DNA of 64,000 nucleotides from Caballeronia sordidicola (GCF_001544455.2 NZ_FCOC02000004.1:1-64000), one strand, 5' to 3'. Positions 1 through 9,583 are shown, counted from the first letter of the stretch. The notes: generated by a model from the sequence alone, not told the origin. Numbers and translations: made by a program.

Positions 1-76
1 CACCTGAAAGCGCGACGGATTTTTTCGGTTTGAAGCCGCCGGCAGCGGGTGCTTCTTTTGTCAGGGTATCGCTCAT
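1..76 (-). CDS. prpC: 2-methylcitrate synthase PrpC, N-terminal fragment
   Basis: Only the first 25 codons are inside the window; the gene continues past the left edge. The start is ATG at 76 on the minus strand, preceded by an AGGAGA ribosome binding site. The translated start ends in FKPKKSVALSG, which matches the conserved N-terminus of 2-methylcitrate synthases (the KPKKSVALSGV signature that PrpC shares across proteobacteria). PrpC condenses propionyl-CoA with oxaloacetate in the cytoplasmic methylcitrate cycle. Its position next to a CitE-like lyase and malate dehydrogenase fits a carboxylic-acid cluster. The call rests on a short peptide; an ordinary citrate synthase paralogue is the main alternative. 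Confidence 0.65.
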   Translation of the reverse strand, partial: MSDTLTKEAPAAGGFKPKKSVALSG

Positions 77-106
77 TCGACCCGGTCTCCTGATAGGTAG
101 GTCACG

Positions 107-1102
107 CTACTCGTCTTCTGAAAAAAGCGTCTCTGCGCTTTCGGGTAGCGCTTGTGCCGACGCTTTCGCGCGGCGCAGCACTGACCAGTAATATCGATAA
201 CTCGCGCGATCGTGCAAGGTGTCCCGATACCGCGTCGGGCCCCACTGCGCGTTTTGCGCAGCGAGCAAGATCTCCGTGGCCGTGACGATTTCGTCGCCGC
301 GCGGCAGGAAGGCATCGACTATCGGCTTGATCTGATCCGGATGAATGCTCCACATGCGCGTGTAGCCGAACTCGTTGCGGGCGCGCCGGGCGTCGTTGGC
401 AACCACGCTCATGTCGCGCACTTCGGTGCAGACGTTATGGGACGCCACTTTCCCGTGCGCATGGCAAGCCGCTGCGATTTCGAGCTTCGCGCGCCGCACG
501 AGCGGATGATCGAACTGGCCGGGCGAGCGCATGGCGGTATCGGGAATCGCGCCGTTATGCGCCGACACAAAGTCCATCAGCCCGAAACTCAGCGCGTCGA
601 CGCCGGGCAAAGCCGCGAGGTCGAACACTTCGGCCAGCGCGCCATGCGTTTCGATCAGCAGATGGCAAGGGATGGCATGCTCGATCCCGAACTCACATCG
701 CGACGCCTCGATAAACGCGATCATCTCGGCGGCGTCGAACACGCTGCGGATCTTGGGAAGGGTGATGTAGGCCGGCGCCTTTTTGGCGGCGCGCAAGATG
801 ATGCGTACATCGTCGCGCCACGCGCGGTTCGCGAAGTCGTGGATGCGAACGCCGACACGGCCGAAGCGGTCATCTTCGCCGCCCAGAAACGATGCCACCA
901 ATTCCGCGTGAGACGCTTCCTGCCCGACTTGCGCGCCGTCTTCGCAGTCAAGCGTGATATCGAATACCGGACCGAGTTGCGCCTGCAACGCGAGCGATTT
1001 CCTGATCAGCTTCTCGCTTCCCGCGTAGTGATCGCACGGCGGCATCACGGCGGGGGGCACATCGCCTTCAAACAGCACTTCGGCGGGGGTGAGAGCGCGC
1101 AT
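107..1102 (-). CDS. HpcH/HpaI aldolase/citrate lyase family protein (CitE-like)
   Basis: A 331-residue CitE-like TIM-barrel protein. Visible family signatures are DCEDGA near residues 52-57 (acidic metal/substrate site), LPKIRS, LLIETHGAL, and SIHPDQIKP near the C-terminus. Stand-alone CitE-like proteins without the CitD and CitF partners cleave or hydrolyse acyl-CoA esters such as malyl-CoA, methylmalyl-CoA or citramalyl-CoA. No citD or citF is nearby, so a citrate lyase complex is unlikely. It sits between mdh and prpC on the same strand, which suggests a role in propionate or C4-acid metabolism. The exact substrate cannot be read from the sequence. Confidence 0.85.
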   Translation of the reverse strand: MRALTPAEVLFEGDVPPAVMPPCDHYAGSEKLIRKSLALQAQLGPVFDITLDCEDGAQVGQEASHAELVASFLGGEDDRFGRVGVRIHDFANRAWRDDVRIILRAAKKAPAYITLPKIRSVFDAAEMIAFIEASRCEFGIEHAIPCHLLIETHGALAEVFDLAALPGVDALSFGLMDFVSAHNGAIPDTAMRSPGQFDHPLVRRAKLEIAAACHAHGKVASHNVCTEVRDMSVVANDARRARNEFGYTRMWSIHPDQIKPIVDAFLPRGDEIVTATEILLAAQNAQWGPTRYRDTLHDRASYRYYWSVLRRAKASAQALPESAETLFSEDE

Positions 1103-1194
1103 CGTCGGCGTCGGGTTTGCTTTAAAGAGGGTGGAAACTGCGGATTCGAATGGATTCGGCTAGATATAAACCGGCCAAACGCACTCGAATCAGC

Positions 1195-1220
1195 CGCGGG
1201 CGCCCTTGAAAGCGCCCGCG
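1195..1220 (-). other. GC-rich stem-loop between mdh and the CitE-like gene
   Basis: A perfect 9-bp inverted repeat (CGCGGGCGC / GCGCCCGCG) with an 8-nt loop lies 16 bases after the mdh stop codon. There is no uridine run after it on the minus strand, so it is not a classical terminator. It could stabilise the mdh message or partly reduce readthrough. Confidence 0.4.
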
Positions 1221-1236
1221 TGACACATGAGGCGGC

Positions 1237-2223
1237 TTACTTGCCCAGCAGATGCGCAACGCCGTCGCGCTCTTCCAGCAATTCGTTCAGCGTGCCGGTC
1301 ATCTTCTCGCGCGAGAACGCGTCGATTTCCAGACCTTCCACGCGCTTGTATTCGCCGTTTTCGCACGTCACCGGCACGCCGTAGATGATGTCTTCCGGGA
1401 TTTCGTACGAACCGTCAGACGGAATGCCCATGGTGACCCACTTGCCGTTCGTGCCGAGCACCCAGTCGCGCACATGGTCGATCGCCGCATTCGCAGCGGA
1501 CGCTGCCGACGACAGACCACGCGCCTCGATGATCGCCGCGCCGCGTTTGCCGACTGTCGGGATGAACGTGTTGCGGTTCCATTCGTCGTCGTTGATGAGC
1601 TTGGTGAGCGACTCGCCTTCGACCGTTGCAAAGCGGAAATCCGGATACATGGTCGGCGAGTGATTGCCCCACACAGCCAGTTTTTCGATGGCGGCGACCG
1701 GCTTGCCCGACTTCGACGCCAGCTGCGACAGTGCGCGGTTGTGGTCCAGGCGCAGCATTGCCGTGAAATTCTTCTTCGGCAGGTCCGGCGCCGACTTCAT
1801 CGCGATGTATGCGTTCGTATTCGCCGGGTTGCCCACAACCAATACCTTCACGTCGCGGCTCGCCACGTCGTTGAGCGCCTTGCCTTGCACCGTGAAGATT
1901 TCCGCGTTCGCCGAAAGCAGGTCCTTGCGCTCCATGCCCTTCGAACGGGGACGCGCGCCGACCAGCAACGCCACGTCGGCGTCCTTGAACGCGACCTTCG
2001 GGTCGTCGGTCACCACCACGCCGGCCAGCAGCGGGAATGCGCAGTCTTCCAGTTCCATGACTACGCCCTTGACGGCGCCTTGCGCCTGCGGCAGGTCGAG
2101 CAACTGAAGAATGACCGGCTGATCCTTGCCAAGCAGATCGCCATTGGCGATGCGAAACAGCAGCGAGTAACCGATTTGACCTGCGGCGCCAGTGACGGCA
2201 ACGCGCTTTGCGGACTTAGCCAT
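1237..2223 (-). CDS. mdh: Malate dehydrogenase
   Basis: A 328-residue cytoplasmic NAD-dependent malate dehydrogenase of the TCA cycle (malate to oxaloacetate). The N-terminus [19 protein letters not shown] carries the Rossmann GxxGxxG loop. The substrate-binding arginine segment ([16 protein letters not shown]), the GNPANTNAY strand and the catalytic histidine in [11 protein letters not shown] are all present. The start at 2223 was preferred over an in-frame upstream ATG at 2325 because it has an AGGAGTG ribosome binding site and gives the usual family length. It is transcribed away from the GntR-type regulator and lies head-to-head with the succinate dehydrogenase operon, as in other Burkholderia. 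Confidence 0.97.
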   Translation of the reverse strand: MAKSAKRVAVTGAAGQIGYSLLFRIANGDLLGKDQPVILQLLDLPQAQGAVKGVVMELEDCAFPLLAGVVVTDDPKVAFKDADVALLVGARPRSKGMERKDLLSANAEIFTVQGKALNDVASRDVKVLVVGNPANTNAYIAMKSAPDLPKKNFTAMLRLDHNRALSQLASKSGKPVAAIEKLAVWGNHSPTMYPDFRFATVEGESLTKLINDDEWNRNTFIPTVGKRGAAIIEARGLSSAASAANAAIDHVRDWVLGTNGKWVTMGIPSDGSYEIPEDIIYGVPVTCENGEYKRVEGLEIDAFSREKMTGTLNELLEERDGVAHLLGK

Positions 2224-2802
2224 TGAGAACACTCCTGAACGGTGCGTGAAACGCTGGGGAAAACGCCATTTTAGGCGTGTTACGCGAAGCGTTGATGAAG
2301 CAGGTGATCCGAACTGCGCGGGCAACCCTGAAAAGCCCGTGGCAACGCGCCTGAAGCGAGATTGTCACTGACTGTCCGGTAGCATGCCGGCAATCGCAGC
2401 CTGATTCGCCTGCTGGAAATCGGGTCCTGAGAGCGGGTTTGCGTTGAGGGTCAAGCTTCCGTCAGCAGCCCAGCGCCCTGTGCGTCGCGCTTTTCATATG
2501 CTCAGGCGTTGCGAGGGCGGAGCACTGACAGCGGCCGGGCGAACATGAAAACGGTTCGGCCTCAAGCGATGAGCCAGACAGTTCTGACGCGAGTTCGGCA
2601 AAAACGCAGTGCAAAAAGCGCTTGGTCAGCCGACAAGCCAGATACGCCCGGCGGCGCGTGCATCACCCCGCAAACCCTTGCTCGCCAAGGAGTGTAGGAT
2701 TCGAATGAGCCAAAGTCAACCATATCATATGTCTTATATAAGACATAGGAATGACCGGGAAACCGCTGGACGCGGCTTGCGCCTTTATGATGAAATGCGC
2801 GG
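2224..2802. other. Divergent intergenic region, mdh / gntR
   Basis: This 579-bp gap separates divergently transcribed mdh and the GntR-type regulator and should hold promoters for both. Its clearest element is the palindrome at 2728-2747. The small open frames across 2509-2843 lack good ribosome binding sites and recognisable products and I do not call them genes. Confidence 0.6.
2728..2747. promoter_or_regulatory. Perfect 20-bp palindrome, candidate GntR-family operator
   Basis: TATGTCTTATATAAGACATA reads the same on both strands and lies 55 bp in front of the start of the GntR/UTRA gene, in the region shared with mdh. Even-length palindromes with an AT-rich centre are typical GntR-family operators, so autoregulation is a reasonable inference. 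I see no second perfect copy in the window. Confidence 0.6.
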
Positions 2803-3591
2803 ATGAATTCCAACCCAGCGAGCACACCGAACTCTCCCGGCACGCCCGGCGCGGCTGACGTCGCGCCCGCTTCGTCGCCGACGTTCAGCCCGCTGTATCA
2901 GCAGATCAAGGCCCTCATCACCCAGGGGCTCGAATCGGGCGAATGGAAGCCCGGCGAAATCATTCCCAGCGAAGTCGAGCTTGCTGCGCGCTACAAGGTG
3001 AGCCAGGGCACGGTGCGCAAGGCGATCGACGAACTCTCGGCCGACAATCTGCTCGTGCGCCGTCAGGGAAAAGGCACGTTTGTTGCGACGCACAACGAAG
3101 ATCGCGTACAGTTCCGCTTTCTCAGGCTGCTGCCCGAAGACGGCGACGTCCATCCCCACGTCAGCCGTTTGCTGGAATGCCGCCGCTTGCGCGCACCCGC
3201 TGAGATCGCCCGCCAGCTCGACCTGAAGCCGTCCGATCCGGTGGTTTGCATCAAGCGTCTACTGCAGTTCGATGGCGAAACCACGGTATTCGATGAAATC
3301 TGGCTGCCTGGCGCGGTATTTCGCGGACTTACAGCCGAGCGGCTCGCGGATTACAAAGGCCCGCTTTATGCCATGTTCGAAACCGAGTTCGGCACCCGCA
3401 TGATCCGGGCATCGGAAAAGATAAGAGCGGTTGGCGCGGACGTCGCGGTCGCGCAATTGCTCGGCGTAAGCGAGGGTTCGCCGCTGCTGTCTGTCGAGCG
3501 CGTGTCCTACACCTATGGCGACCGCCCGGTAGAAGTGCGGCGCGGGTGGTATGTCACGAACGGCTATTACTATCAAAACGATTTGAGTTGA
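2803..3591 (+). CDS. GntR family (HutC subfamily) transcriptional regulator
   Basis: A 262-residue DNA-binding regulator. After a Pro/Ala/Ser-rich N-terminus of about 27 residues comes a GntR winged helix-turn-helix (about 28-95) with the family pattern SPLYQQIK, IIPSEVELAARYKVSQGTVR and RRQGKGTFV. The rest (about 115-255) is a UTRA effector-binding domain ending in EVRRGWYVTNGYYYQNDLS. HutC-type regulators bind small acids, sugars or amino acids. Placement between mdh and sdhC suggests that it senses a TCA or methylcitrate-cycle metabolite and controls these operons. The ligand is not deducible here. Confidence 0.9.
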   Translation: MNSNPASTPNSPGTPGAADVAPASSPTFSPLYQQIKALITQGLESGEWKPGEIIPSEVELAARYKVSQGTVRKAIDELSADNLLVRRQGKGTFVATHNEDRVQFRFLRLLPEDGDVHPHVSRLLECRRLRAPAEIARQLDLKPSDPVVCIKRLLQFDGETTVFDEIWLPGAVFRGLTAERLADYKGPLYAMFETEFGTRMIRASEKIRAVGADVAVAQLLGVSEGSPLLSVERVSYTYGDRPVEVRRGWYVTNGYYYQNDLS

Positions 3592-3748
3592 AACAGAACG
3601 TGGACGGCTTGATGACGAACCCGCAAGGTCGGCATGAAAGCCTTTCTCACGCGATTGGCAATAGCTTCTTGTGAGGCATTTCGCTGCAGCGCGATATGAA
3701 AAGGCGCTAAAATCGCGGACTAGTGTGATAACAAAGTTGGGGTCTAGC

Positions 3749-4159
3749 ATGGCTGAAGCTGTAAAAAAACCAAGGCCTGAGTACCGGAATATCGGACTTG
3801 CTCAGCTCGCAACCTACCGCTTGCCGCTAGCGGGCAAGGTTTCGATTCTTCACCGCATCAGTGGTCTGCTTCTATTCGTAGCGCTGCCGTTTCTGCTTTA
3901 TCTGCTGGACCAAAGCCTGACGTCTGAAATCAGTTTCGACGCATTCAAGGGCTTTCTCGCCAACCCTCTCGTCAAGCTCGTGGTGCTCGTGCTGTCGTGG
4001 TCCTTCCTGTTCCACTTTTGCGCAGGCATCCGTTTTCTCCTCCTCGATACCCATCGCGCAGTCAGCAAGGAAGGCGGCAAGCAGACGTCCATCGTCGTCC
4101 TGACGGTGTCGACCCTGCTGACAATCGTCGTTGCGCTTAAACTCTTCGGAGCCTTCTGA
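3749..4159 (+). CDS. sdhC: Succinate dehydrogenase cytochrome b556 subunit
   Basis: A 136-residue integral membrane subunit that anchors complex II and helps bind heme b and ubiquinone. It contains the diagnostic SILHRISG motif and three hydrophobic spans (about residues 34-54, 70-90 and 111-130), with FHFCAGIRFLLLDT carrying the probable heme-ligand histidine. ATG 3749 was preferred to an upstream in-frame start because it gives the family N-terminus MAEAVKKPRPEYRNIGL and follows a G-rich site. It begins the sdhC-sdhD-sdhA-sdhB unit, with 2 bases before sdhD. A TAAAAT -10-like box lies at 3708-3713. Confidence 0.95.
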   Translation: MAEAVKKPRPEYRNIGLAQLATYRLPLAGKVSILHRISGLLLFVALPFLLYLLDQSLTSEISFDAFKGFLANPLVKLVVLVLSWSFLFHFCAGIRFLLLDTHRAVSKEGGKQTSIVVLTVSTLLTIVVALKLFGAF

Positions 4160-4161
4160 CA

Positions 4162-4536
4162 ATGGCCGTGAATAACAACAACCGAATTGGTCCCAAGCGC
4201 CTCGTGGTCGGCGCGCATTACGGCCTGCGCGACTGGCTCGCGCAGCGCATTACCGCCGTTGTCATGGCTTTGTACACGCTGGTGCTGCTGTTCTGGTTTT
4301 TCGGTGCGCGCGATTTTTCGTATGACGGCTGGGCGTCGATCTTCGCCATGCAATGGATGAAGCTCGCCACTTTCGTAGCCTTGCTCTCGCTCTTCTATCA
4401 CGCGTGGGTCGGCACTCGGGACATCTGGATGGACTACGTGAAGCCGGTGGGCTTGCGTCTGTTCCTGCAAGTGGCAACGATCCTCTGGCTGGTCGGTTGT
4501 ATCGGCTACGCGGCACAGATTCTCTGGAGAGTTTAA
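4162..4536 (+). CDS. sdhD: Succinate dehydrogenase membrane anchor subunit
   Basis: A 124-residue membrane anchor of complex II, pairing with SdhC to hold heme b and the quinone site. The GAHYGLRDWLAQRITAVVMA segment and the following SLFYHAWVGTRDIWMDYV are characteristic of SdhD; the histidine in FYHAW is the likely heme ligand. Three hydrophobic spans are visible. It starts 2 bases after sdhC and ends 3 bases before sdhA, so translation is probably coupled. Confidence 0.94.
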   Translation: MAVNNNNRIGPKRLVVGAHYGLRDWLAQRITAVVMALYTLVLLFWFFGARDFSYDGWASIFAMQWMKLATFVALLSLFYHAWVGTRDIWMDYVKPVGLRLFLQVATILWLVGCIGYAAQILWRV

Positions 4537-4539
4537 AGA

Positions 4540-6318
4540 ATGGCTGCAATTAAAACGTCCCTGCCGCGTCGCCGTTTCGACGTAGTCATCGTAGGTGCAG
4601 GCGGTTCCGGCATGCGCGCTTCGCTGCAACTCGCTCGCGCGGGTCTGTCGGTCGCGGTGCTCTCGAAGGTGTTCCCCACGCGTTCGCACACGGTAGCGGC
4701 GCAAGGCGGCATTGGCGCGTCGCTCGGCAACATGAGCGAAGACAACTGGCACTACCATTTCTACGACACCATCAAGGGTTCCGACTGGCTCGGCGATCAG
4801 GACGCGATCGAATTCATGTGCCGTGAAGCGCCCGGCGCTGTCTACGAACTCGAACACATGGGCATGCCGTTCGACCGCAATGCGGACGGCACGATCTATC
4901 AGCGTCCGTTCGGCGGCCATACCGCGAACTATGGCGAAAAGCCGGTCCAGCGCGCGTGCGCTGCAGCCGACCGCACCGGCCACGCGCTCTTGCACACGCT
5001 GTATCAGCAGAACGTCGCGGCCAAGACGCACTTCTTCGTTGAATGGATGGCGCTAGACCTGATCCGCGACGCCGACGGCGACGTGCTCGGCGTGACCGCG
5101 CTGGAAATGGAAACGGGCGACGTCCACATTCTCGAAGGCAAGACCACGCTGTTCGCAACGGGCGGCGCGGGCCGGATCTTCGCGGCATCGACCAACGCGT
5201 TCATCAATACCGGCGACGGACTCGGCATGGCGGCGCGTTCGGGCATCGCGTTGCAGGACATGGAATTCTGGCAATTCCATCCGACCGGCGTTGCCGGCGC
5301 GGGCGTGCTGATTACCGAAGGCGTGCGCGGCGAAGGCGGCATCTTGCGTAATTCGGATGGCGAGCGCTTCATGGAACGTTATGCGCCGACGCTAAAGGAT
5401 CTGGCGCCGCGTGACTTCGTTTCGCGTTCGATGGACCAGGAAATCAAGGAAGGCCGCGGCGTGGGTCCGAACAAGGATCACGTGCTGCTGGACCTGTCGC
5501 ACATTGGCGCCGAGACGATCATGAAGCGTCTGCCGTCCATCCGCGAAATCGCAATGAAGTTTGCGAACGTCGATTGCATCAAGGAGCCCATTCCGGTTGT
5601 GCCGACCATCCATTACCAGATGGGCGGCATTCCGACGAACATTCACGGCCAGGTTGTCGGCACACTCAAGGGCGGCTACGAAGAACCCGTCAACGGCTTC
5701 TACGCTGTCGGCGAATGCTCGTGTGTGTCGGTGCATGGCGCGAACCGGCTTGGCACGAACTCGCTGCTCGATCTCGTGGTGTTCGGCCGCGCGGCTGGCA
5801 ACCACATCATCAAGCACGCGAAGGAAATGAAGGAGCACAAGCCCCTTCCGGCCGACGCAGCCGACGCCGCGCTCGCGCGCCTCGCGGTGCTGGAAAACTC
5901 GTCGTCGGGCGAATACACGCAAGCCATCGCCAACGACATCCGCGCGACCATGCAGGCGCACGCCGGCGTGTTCCGTACGTCCGCGTTGCTGGCGGAAGGC
6001 GTGGGCAAGATCAAGGAACTGTCCGAGCGCGTGAAGCATGTGCATCTGAAGGACAAGTCGAAGGTCTTCAACACGGCGAAGGTCGAGGCGCTCGAACTCG
6101 CAAACCTGATCGAAGTGGCGCGCGCCACCATGATTTCGGCGGAAGCGCGCAAGGAAAGCCGCGGTGCGCATGCGCACAGCAACTTCGAGATCCGCGACGA
6201 CGACAACTGGATGAAGCACACGCTGTGGTTCAGCGAAGGCGACAAACTCGACTACAAGCCGGTGCACATGACGCCGCTGACGGTCGAATCGGTGCCGCCC
6301 AAAGCGCGGACCTTCTAA
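4540..6318 (+). CDS. sdhA: Succinate dehydrogenase flavoprotein subunit
   Basis: The 592-residue catalytic subunit that oxidises succinate to fumarate at covalently bound FAD. The N-terminus has the dinucleotide-binding GAGGSGMR loop, and RSHTVAAQGGIGASL (His at about residue 50) is the covalent FAD attachment site. HPTG, RSMDQEI and HGANRLGTNSLLDLVVFGR, which form the active site and FAD pocket, are intact. Length equals the family norm. It lies in the middle of the sdh operon; SdhE, encoded just downstream, is the factor that helps flavinate it. Confidence 0.98.
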   Translation: MAAIKTSLPRRRFDVVIVGAGGSGMRASLQLARAGLSVAVLSKVFPTRSHTVAAQGGIGASLGNMSEDNWHYHFYDTIKGSDWLGDQDAIEFMCREAPGAVYELEHMGMPFDRNADGTIYQRPFGGHTANYGEKPVQRACAAADRTGHALLHTLYQQNVAAKTHFFVEWMALDLIRDADGDVLGVTALEMETGDVHILEGKTTLFATGGAGRIFAASTNAFINTGDGLGMAARSGIALQDMEFWQFHPTGVAGAGVLITEGVRGEGGILRNSDGERFMERYAPTLKDLAPRDFVSRSMDQEIKEGRGVGPNKDHVLLDLSHIGAETIMKRLPSIREIAMKFANVDCIKEPIPVVPTIHYQMGGIPTNIHGQVVGTLKGGYEEPVNGFYAVGECSCVSVHGANRLGTNSLLDLVVFGRAAGNHIIKHAKEMKEHKPLPADAADAALARLAVLENSSSGEYTQAIANDIRATMQAHAGVFRTSALLAEGVGKIKELSERVKHVHLKDKSKVFNTAKVEALELANLIEVARATMISAEARKESRGAHAHSNFEIRDDDNWMKHTLWFSEGDKLDYKPVHMTPLTVESVPPKARTF

Positions 6319-6333
6319 GGCAAAGGAATCGAA

Positions 6334-7038
6334 ATGGCAAAGCGTACTTTTGAAATCTACCGCTACGATCCGGACAAGGACGCGGCGCCTCGCATGCAGA
6401 CGTACGAGATCGAAATCGACTCGCACGAGCGCATGTTGCTGGACGCGCTGCTGAAGCTGAAATCAGTCGATGAAACCCTGTCGTTCCGCCGCTCGTGCCG
6501 TGAGGGCGTGTGCGGTTCGGACGCCATGAACATCAATGGCAAGAACGGTCTCGCCTGCCTGCAGAACATGAACGACCTGCCGCAGAAGATCGTGCTGCGT
6601 CCGTTGCCGGGCCTGCCGGTTGTTCGCGACCTGATTTGCGACTTCACGCAATTCTTCAACCAGTATCATTCGATCAAGCCGTACCTGATCAACGATACGC
6701 CGCCGCCGGAAAAGGAGCGTCTGCAGACGCCCGAGGAACGCGACGAGCTTGACGGCCTGTACGAGTGCATTCTGTGCGCCAGTTGCTCCACCTCGTGCCC
6801 GAGCTTCTGGTGGAACCCGGACAAGTTCGTGGGTCCGGCGGGCTTGCTGCAAGCCTATCGTTTCATTGCGGACAGCCGCGACGAAGCGACGGGTGAACGT
6901 CTGGACAACCTGGAAGATCCGTATCGTCTGTTCCGTTGCCACACGATCATGAATTGCGTGGATGTGTGCCCGAAGGGACTGAATCCCACGAAGGCAATTG
7001 GCAAGATCAAGGAATTGATGGTGCGCCGCGCTGTCTGA
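6334..7038 (+). CDS. sdhB: Succinate dehydrogenase iron-sulfur subunit
   Basis: A 234-residue electron-transfer subunit passing electrons from FAD to ubiquinone. The N-terminal ferredoxin domain has [20 protein letters not shown] (2Fe-2S ligands). The C-terminal domain has [12 protein letters not shown] and [17 protein letters not shown], which ligate the 4Fe-4S and 3Fe-4S clusters. An AAAGGA ribosome binding site precedes the ATG. The gene follows sdhA by 15 bases and precedes sdhE by 13. Confidence 0.98.
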   Translation: MAKRTFEIYRYDPDKDAAPRMQTYEIEIDSHERMLLDALLKLKSVDETLSFRRSCREGVCGSDAMNINGKNGLACLQNMNDLPQKIVLRPLPGLPVVRDLICDFTQFFNQYHSIKPYLINDTPPPEKERLQTPEERDELDGLYECILCASCSTSCPSFWWNPDKFVGPAGLLQAYRFIADSRDEATGERLDNLEDPYRLFRCHTIMNCVDVCPKGLNPTKAIGKIKELMVRRAV

Positions 7039-7051
7039 TAGGGACTGTGTC

Positions 7052-7324
7052 ATGAATGACTCCGGGCATCAGTCCGACCCTCTACGTCGCGCACGCCTTA
7101 GGTGGCGGGCGCGGCGCGGTCTGCTGGAAAACGATCTGATCTTCGAGCGTTTTTTCAGCCGATATGAGCATGACCTCAGTGACACGGACGTCGGCGTGCT
7201 GACGAAACTGCTGGAACTGAGCGACAACGACCTGATGGACTTGCTGCTGGCACGCAAGGAACCGGATGGCGAACTGGCCTCGCCGGATATGACTCGTGTG
7301 CTGGAGATGCTGCGCTCAGCCTGA
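7052..7324 (+). CDS. sdhE: FAD assembly factor SdhE
   Basis: A 90-residue protein of the SdhE/YgfY (Sdh5-like) family, which promotes covalent flavinylation of SdhA. The characteristic RGxxE motif is present as RRGLLEND, followed by IFERFF and a helical bundle of normal length. Its place between sdhB and gltA is the standard arrangement in beta-proteobacteria and supports co-expression with complex II. Confidence 0.93.
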   Translation: MNDSGHQSDPLRRARLRWRARRGLLENDLIFERFFSRYEHDLSDTDVGVLTKLLELSDNDLMDLLLARKEPDGELASPDMTRVLEMLRSA

Positions 7325-7398
7325 GCCAGCCACGCAGTTGTGCAATTGTCGTGCGGATTATCGAAAACCTGTTTCCATACTTCGATTGAGGATGTGCT

Positions 7399-8700
7399 AT
7401 GACCCCGTCAGATGTTAAAGCCACGCTATCGTTCAGCGACAACTCGCCGAGCGTCGAAATGCCGATCTACAAGGGCACCCTGGGCCCGGACGTGATCGAC
7501 ATCCGCAAGCTGTACGGCCAGACCGGCAAGTTCACCTACGATCCGGGCTTCATGTCGACGGCGGCGTGCAACTCCGCGATCACGTACATTGACGGCGACA
7601 AGGGCGAGTTGCTGTATCGCGGATATCCGATCGAGGAACTCGCGGTCAAGGCCGACTTTCTTGAAACCTGCTACGCGCTGTTGCATGGCGACTTGCCGAC
7701 CGCCGAGCAGAAGGAAGAGTTCGTTGAAACCGTCACGAAGCACACGATGGTTCACGAGCAAATGCATTTCTTCTTCCGCGGTTTCCGCCGCGACGCACAC
7801 CCGATGGCCGTGCTCGTGGCCGCCGTTGGCGCACTGTCGGCGTTCTACCACGACTCGCTGAACATCAACGACCCGCGTCACCGCGATGTATCGGCCATTC
7901 GCATGATTGCGAAGCTGCCGACGCTGGTGGCCATGGCGTACAAGTTCACGATCGGCCAGCCGTTCGTGTATCCGAAGAACGACTTGTCGTACAGCGCGAA
8001 CTTCATGCACATGATGTTCTCGAACCCGTGCGAAGAGTACAAGGTCAACGACGTGCTCGTGCGCGCGCTGGATCGCATCCTGATCCTGCATGCGGACCAT
8101 GAGCAAAATGCATCGACTTCTACCGTGCGTCTTGCCGGTTCTTCGGGCGCGAATCCGTTTGCGTGTATTGCCGCGGGGATTGCTTGCTTGTGGGGGCCGG
8201 CGCACGGCGGCGCGAACGAAGCCGCGTTGAACATGCTGGAAGAGATCGGTTCCGTCGATAACATTCCTGAATTCATCAAGCAGGTGAAGGACAAGAATTC
8301 GGGCGTGAAGCTGATGGGCTTCGGGCATCGCGTGTACAAGAACTACGATCCGCGCGCGAAACTGATGCGTGAAACGTGCCACGAAGTGCTCGAAGAACTG
8401 GGTCTGCACGATGATCCGCTGTTCAAGCTTGCAATGGCGCTGGAAAAGATTGCGCTTGAAGATGAATACTTCGTTTCGCGCAAGCTGTACCCGAATGTTG
8501 ATTTTTACTCGGGTATTGTTCAGCGTGCGCTTGGTATTCCGACCGCCATGTTCACTTGTGTGTTTGCAATGGCACGTACCGTGGGCTGGATCGCGCAGTG
8601 GAACGAAATGATTGCTGATCCGGAGCAGAAGATTGGTCGTCCGCGTCAGTTGTTTATTGGTGAAACGCCGCGTGAAGCGAAGGCGATTGATAAGCGGTAA
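7399..8700 (+). CDS. gltA: Citrate synthase (type II)
   Basis: A 433-residue hexameric-type citrate synthase that condenses acetyl-CoA with oxaloacetate. Active-site segments are intact: [19 protein letters not shown], the [11 protein letters not shown] loop and the [14 protein letters not shown] segment. The N-terminal beta domain ([19 protein letters not shown]) marks the Gram-negative, typically NADH-sensitive type and separates it from PrpC. A GAGG ribosome binding site precedes the ATG. It is the last gene of the sdh-gltA block and is followed by a strong terminator. Confidence 0.97.
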   Translation: MTPSDVKATLSFSDNSPSVEMPIYKGTLGPDVIDIRKLYGQTGKFTYDPGFMSTAACNSAITYIDGDKGELLYRGYPIEELAVKADFLETCYALLHGDLPTAEQKEEFVETVTKHTMVHEQMHFFFRGFRRDAHPMAVLVAAVGALSAFYHDSLNINDPRHRDVSAIRMIAKLPTLVAMAYKFTIGQPFVYPKNDLSYSANFMHMMFSNPCEEYKVNDVLVRALDRILILHADHEQNASTSTVRLAGSSGANPFACIAAGIACLWGPAHGGANEAALNMLEEIGSVDNIPEFIKQVKDKNSGVKLMGFGHRVYKNYDPRAKLMRETCHEVLEELGLHDDPLFKLAMALEKIALEDEYFVSRKLYPNVDFYSGIVQRALGIPTAMFTCVFAMARTVGWIAQWNEMIADPEQKIGRPRQLFIGETPREAKAIDKR

Positions 8701-8770
8701 GCAATAAGCCATTTCGCGCATGCATGACCCCAAAGGGCGTGTAATGCGCGAGGCAAGGCTGGATTGACAA

Positions 8771-8805
8771 ACGCCCTGACTGGTTCTCAGTCAGGGCGTT
8801 TTCTT
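8771..8805 (+). terminator. Intrinsic terminator after gltA
   Basis: A perfect 11-bp stem (ACGCCCTGACT / AGTCAGGGCGT) with a 7-nt loop is followed by TTTTCTTT. It ends the sdh-gltA transcription unit. Confidence 0.92.
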
Positions 8806-8924
8806 TGGCTGATGCTAATTGCCGCAGCTCGCGTGCGCCGAGTGTGAACGGAGAGAGAATGTTCAGCGGTGCGAAGCCGGCAGCCGCTCTTCGCGTTTTT
8901 CATCTGCGAAGAGGAGTCAATCAA

Positions 8925-9140
8925 ATGGCAAAGAAATTTCCGGAACACCCGAAGCATCCCGAACGAAATTGTTGGGGATGCGATAAATACTGCGCCGCCG
9001 GTTCCATGAACTGTGGAAATGGCAACGTCCGCACGCAACACCCGGTTGAAGTGCTAGGGGACGATTGGCTCGAATGGGAACGGGGCGTTGCTGAGGAGAT
9101 GGTGGCGGTGCAGGTCAGGCGGCAAGACGAAGTGGCGTAG
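8925..9140 (+). CDS. DUF3079 domain-containing protein
   Basis: A 71-residue protein with the DUF3079 pattern: PEHPKHPERNCWGCDKYC, then SMNCGNGNVRTQHP and a GDDW motif. The four cysteines and the conserved histidines could bind a metal, but no function is established. ATG 8925 was chosen because GAGGAG sits nine bases upstream and it gives the family N-terminus; a longer frame back to 8805 overlaps the gltA terminator. It appears to be a single-gene unit. Confidence 0.85.
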   Translation: MAKKFPEHPKHPERNCWGCDKYCAAGSMNCGNGNVRTQHPVEVLGDDWLEWERGVAEEMVAVQVRRQDEVA

Positions 9141-9305
9141 TGCAAAGTTCTTGACCGGCGTCCCAACCCATCACAACCCATCCCACCCAAGCCAAAACTC
9201 ACGCAAACACGATGTTTATCAACATCGCAATTGTGTAGTAATGCCAAGATATCCAGGCTTACTGACCCTGCGGGCGTTACCCGCATCATGTTTGAGGAGC
9301 TCCAG

Positions 9306-9527
9306 ATGTTTCCCGAATTCCGTGATCTGATTTCCACACTCAAAACCGAAGACGCTCACTTTGCCCGATTGTTCCAGCGGCACAACGAACTGGATCATCA
9401 GATCAAGAACCTGGAGAACGGTCCGCTTCCGGCGGATGGGCGGTCCGTCGAAACGCTCAAGAAGGAAAAACTGCTGCTGAAGGACAAGATCTATGTGGTT
9501 CTGAAGAAGGCCGCAACAACCGCTTGA
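9306..9527 (+). CDS. YdcH family protein (DUF465)
   Basis: A 73-residue, largely helical protein with the DUF465 signature: MFPEFRDLISTLKTEDAHF, then FQRHNELDHQIKNLE and a C-terminal KKEKLLLKDKIYVVLKK helix. The fold is a short coiled coil; the biochemical role is unknown. ATG 9306 follows a GAGGAG site and gives the usual family N-terminus, unlike the upstream in-frame start. It ends 56 bases before the PPK2 gene and may be cotranscribed with it. Confidence 0.88.
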   Translation: MFPEFRDLISTLKTEDAHFARLFQRHNELDHQIKNLENGPLPADGRSVETLKKEKLLLKDKIYVVLKKAATTA

Positions 9528-9583
9528 GAGGGCGGTGCCCCGGCGAACCGGACAGCCGGGGCACTCAGACAAGGAAAAATACT

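Noticed and set aside
2509-2843. Small overlapping frames in the mdh-gntR gap
   Set aside because: No good start sites, no recognisable product, and they overlap the presumed promoter and operator region.
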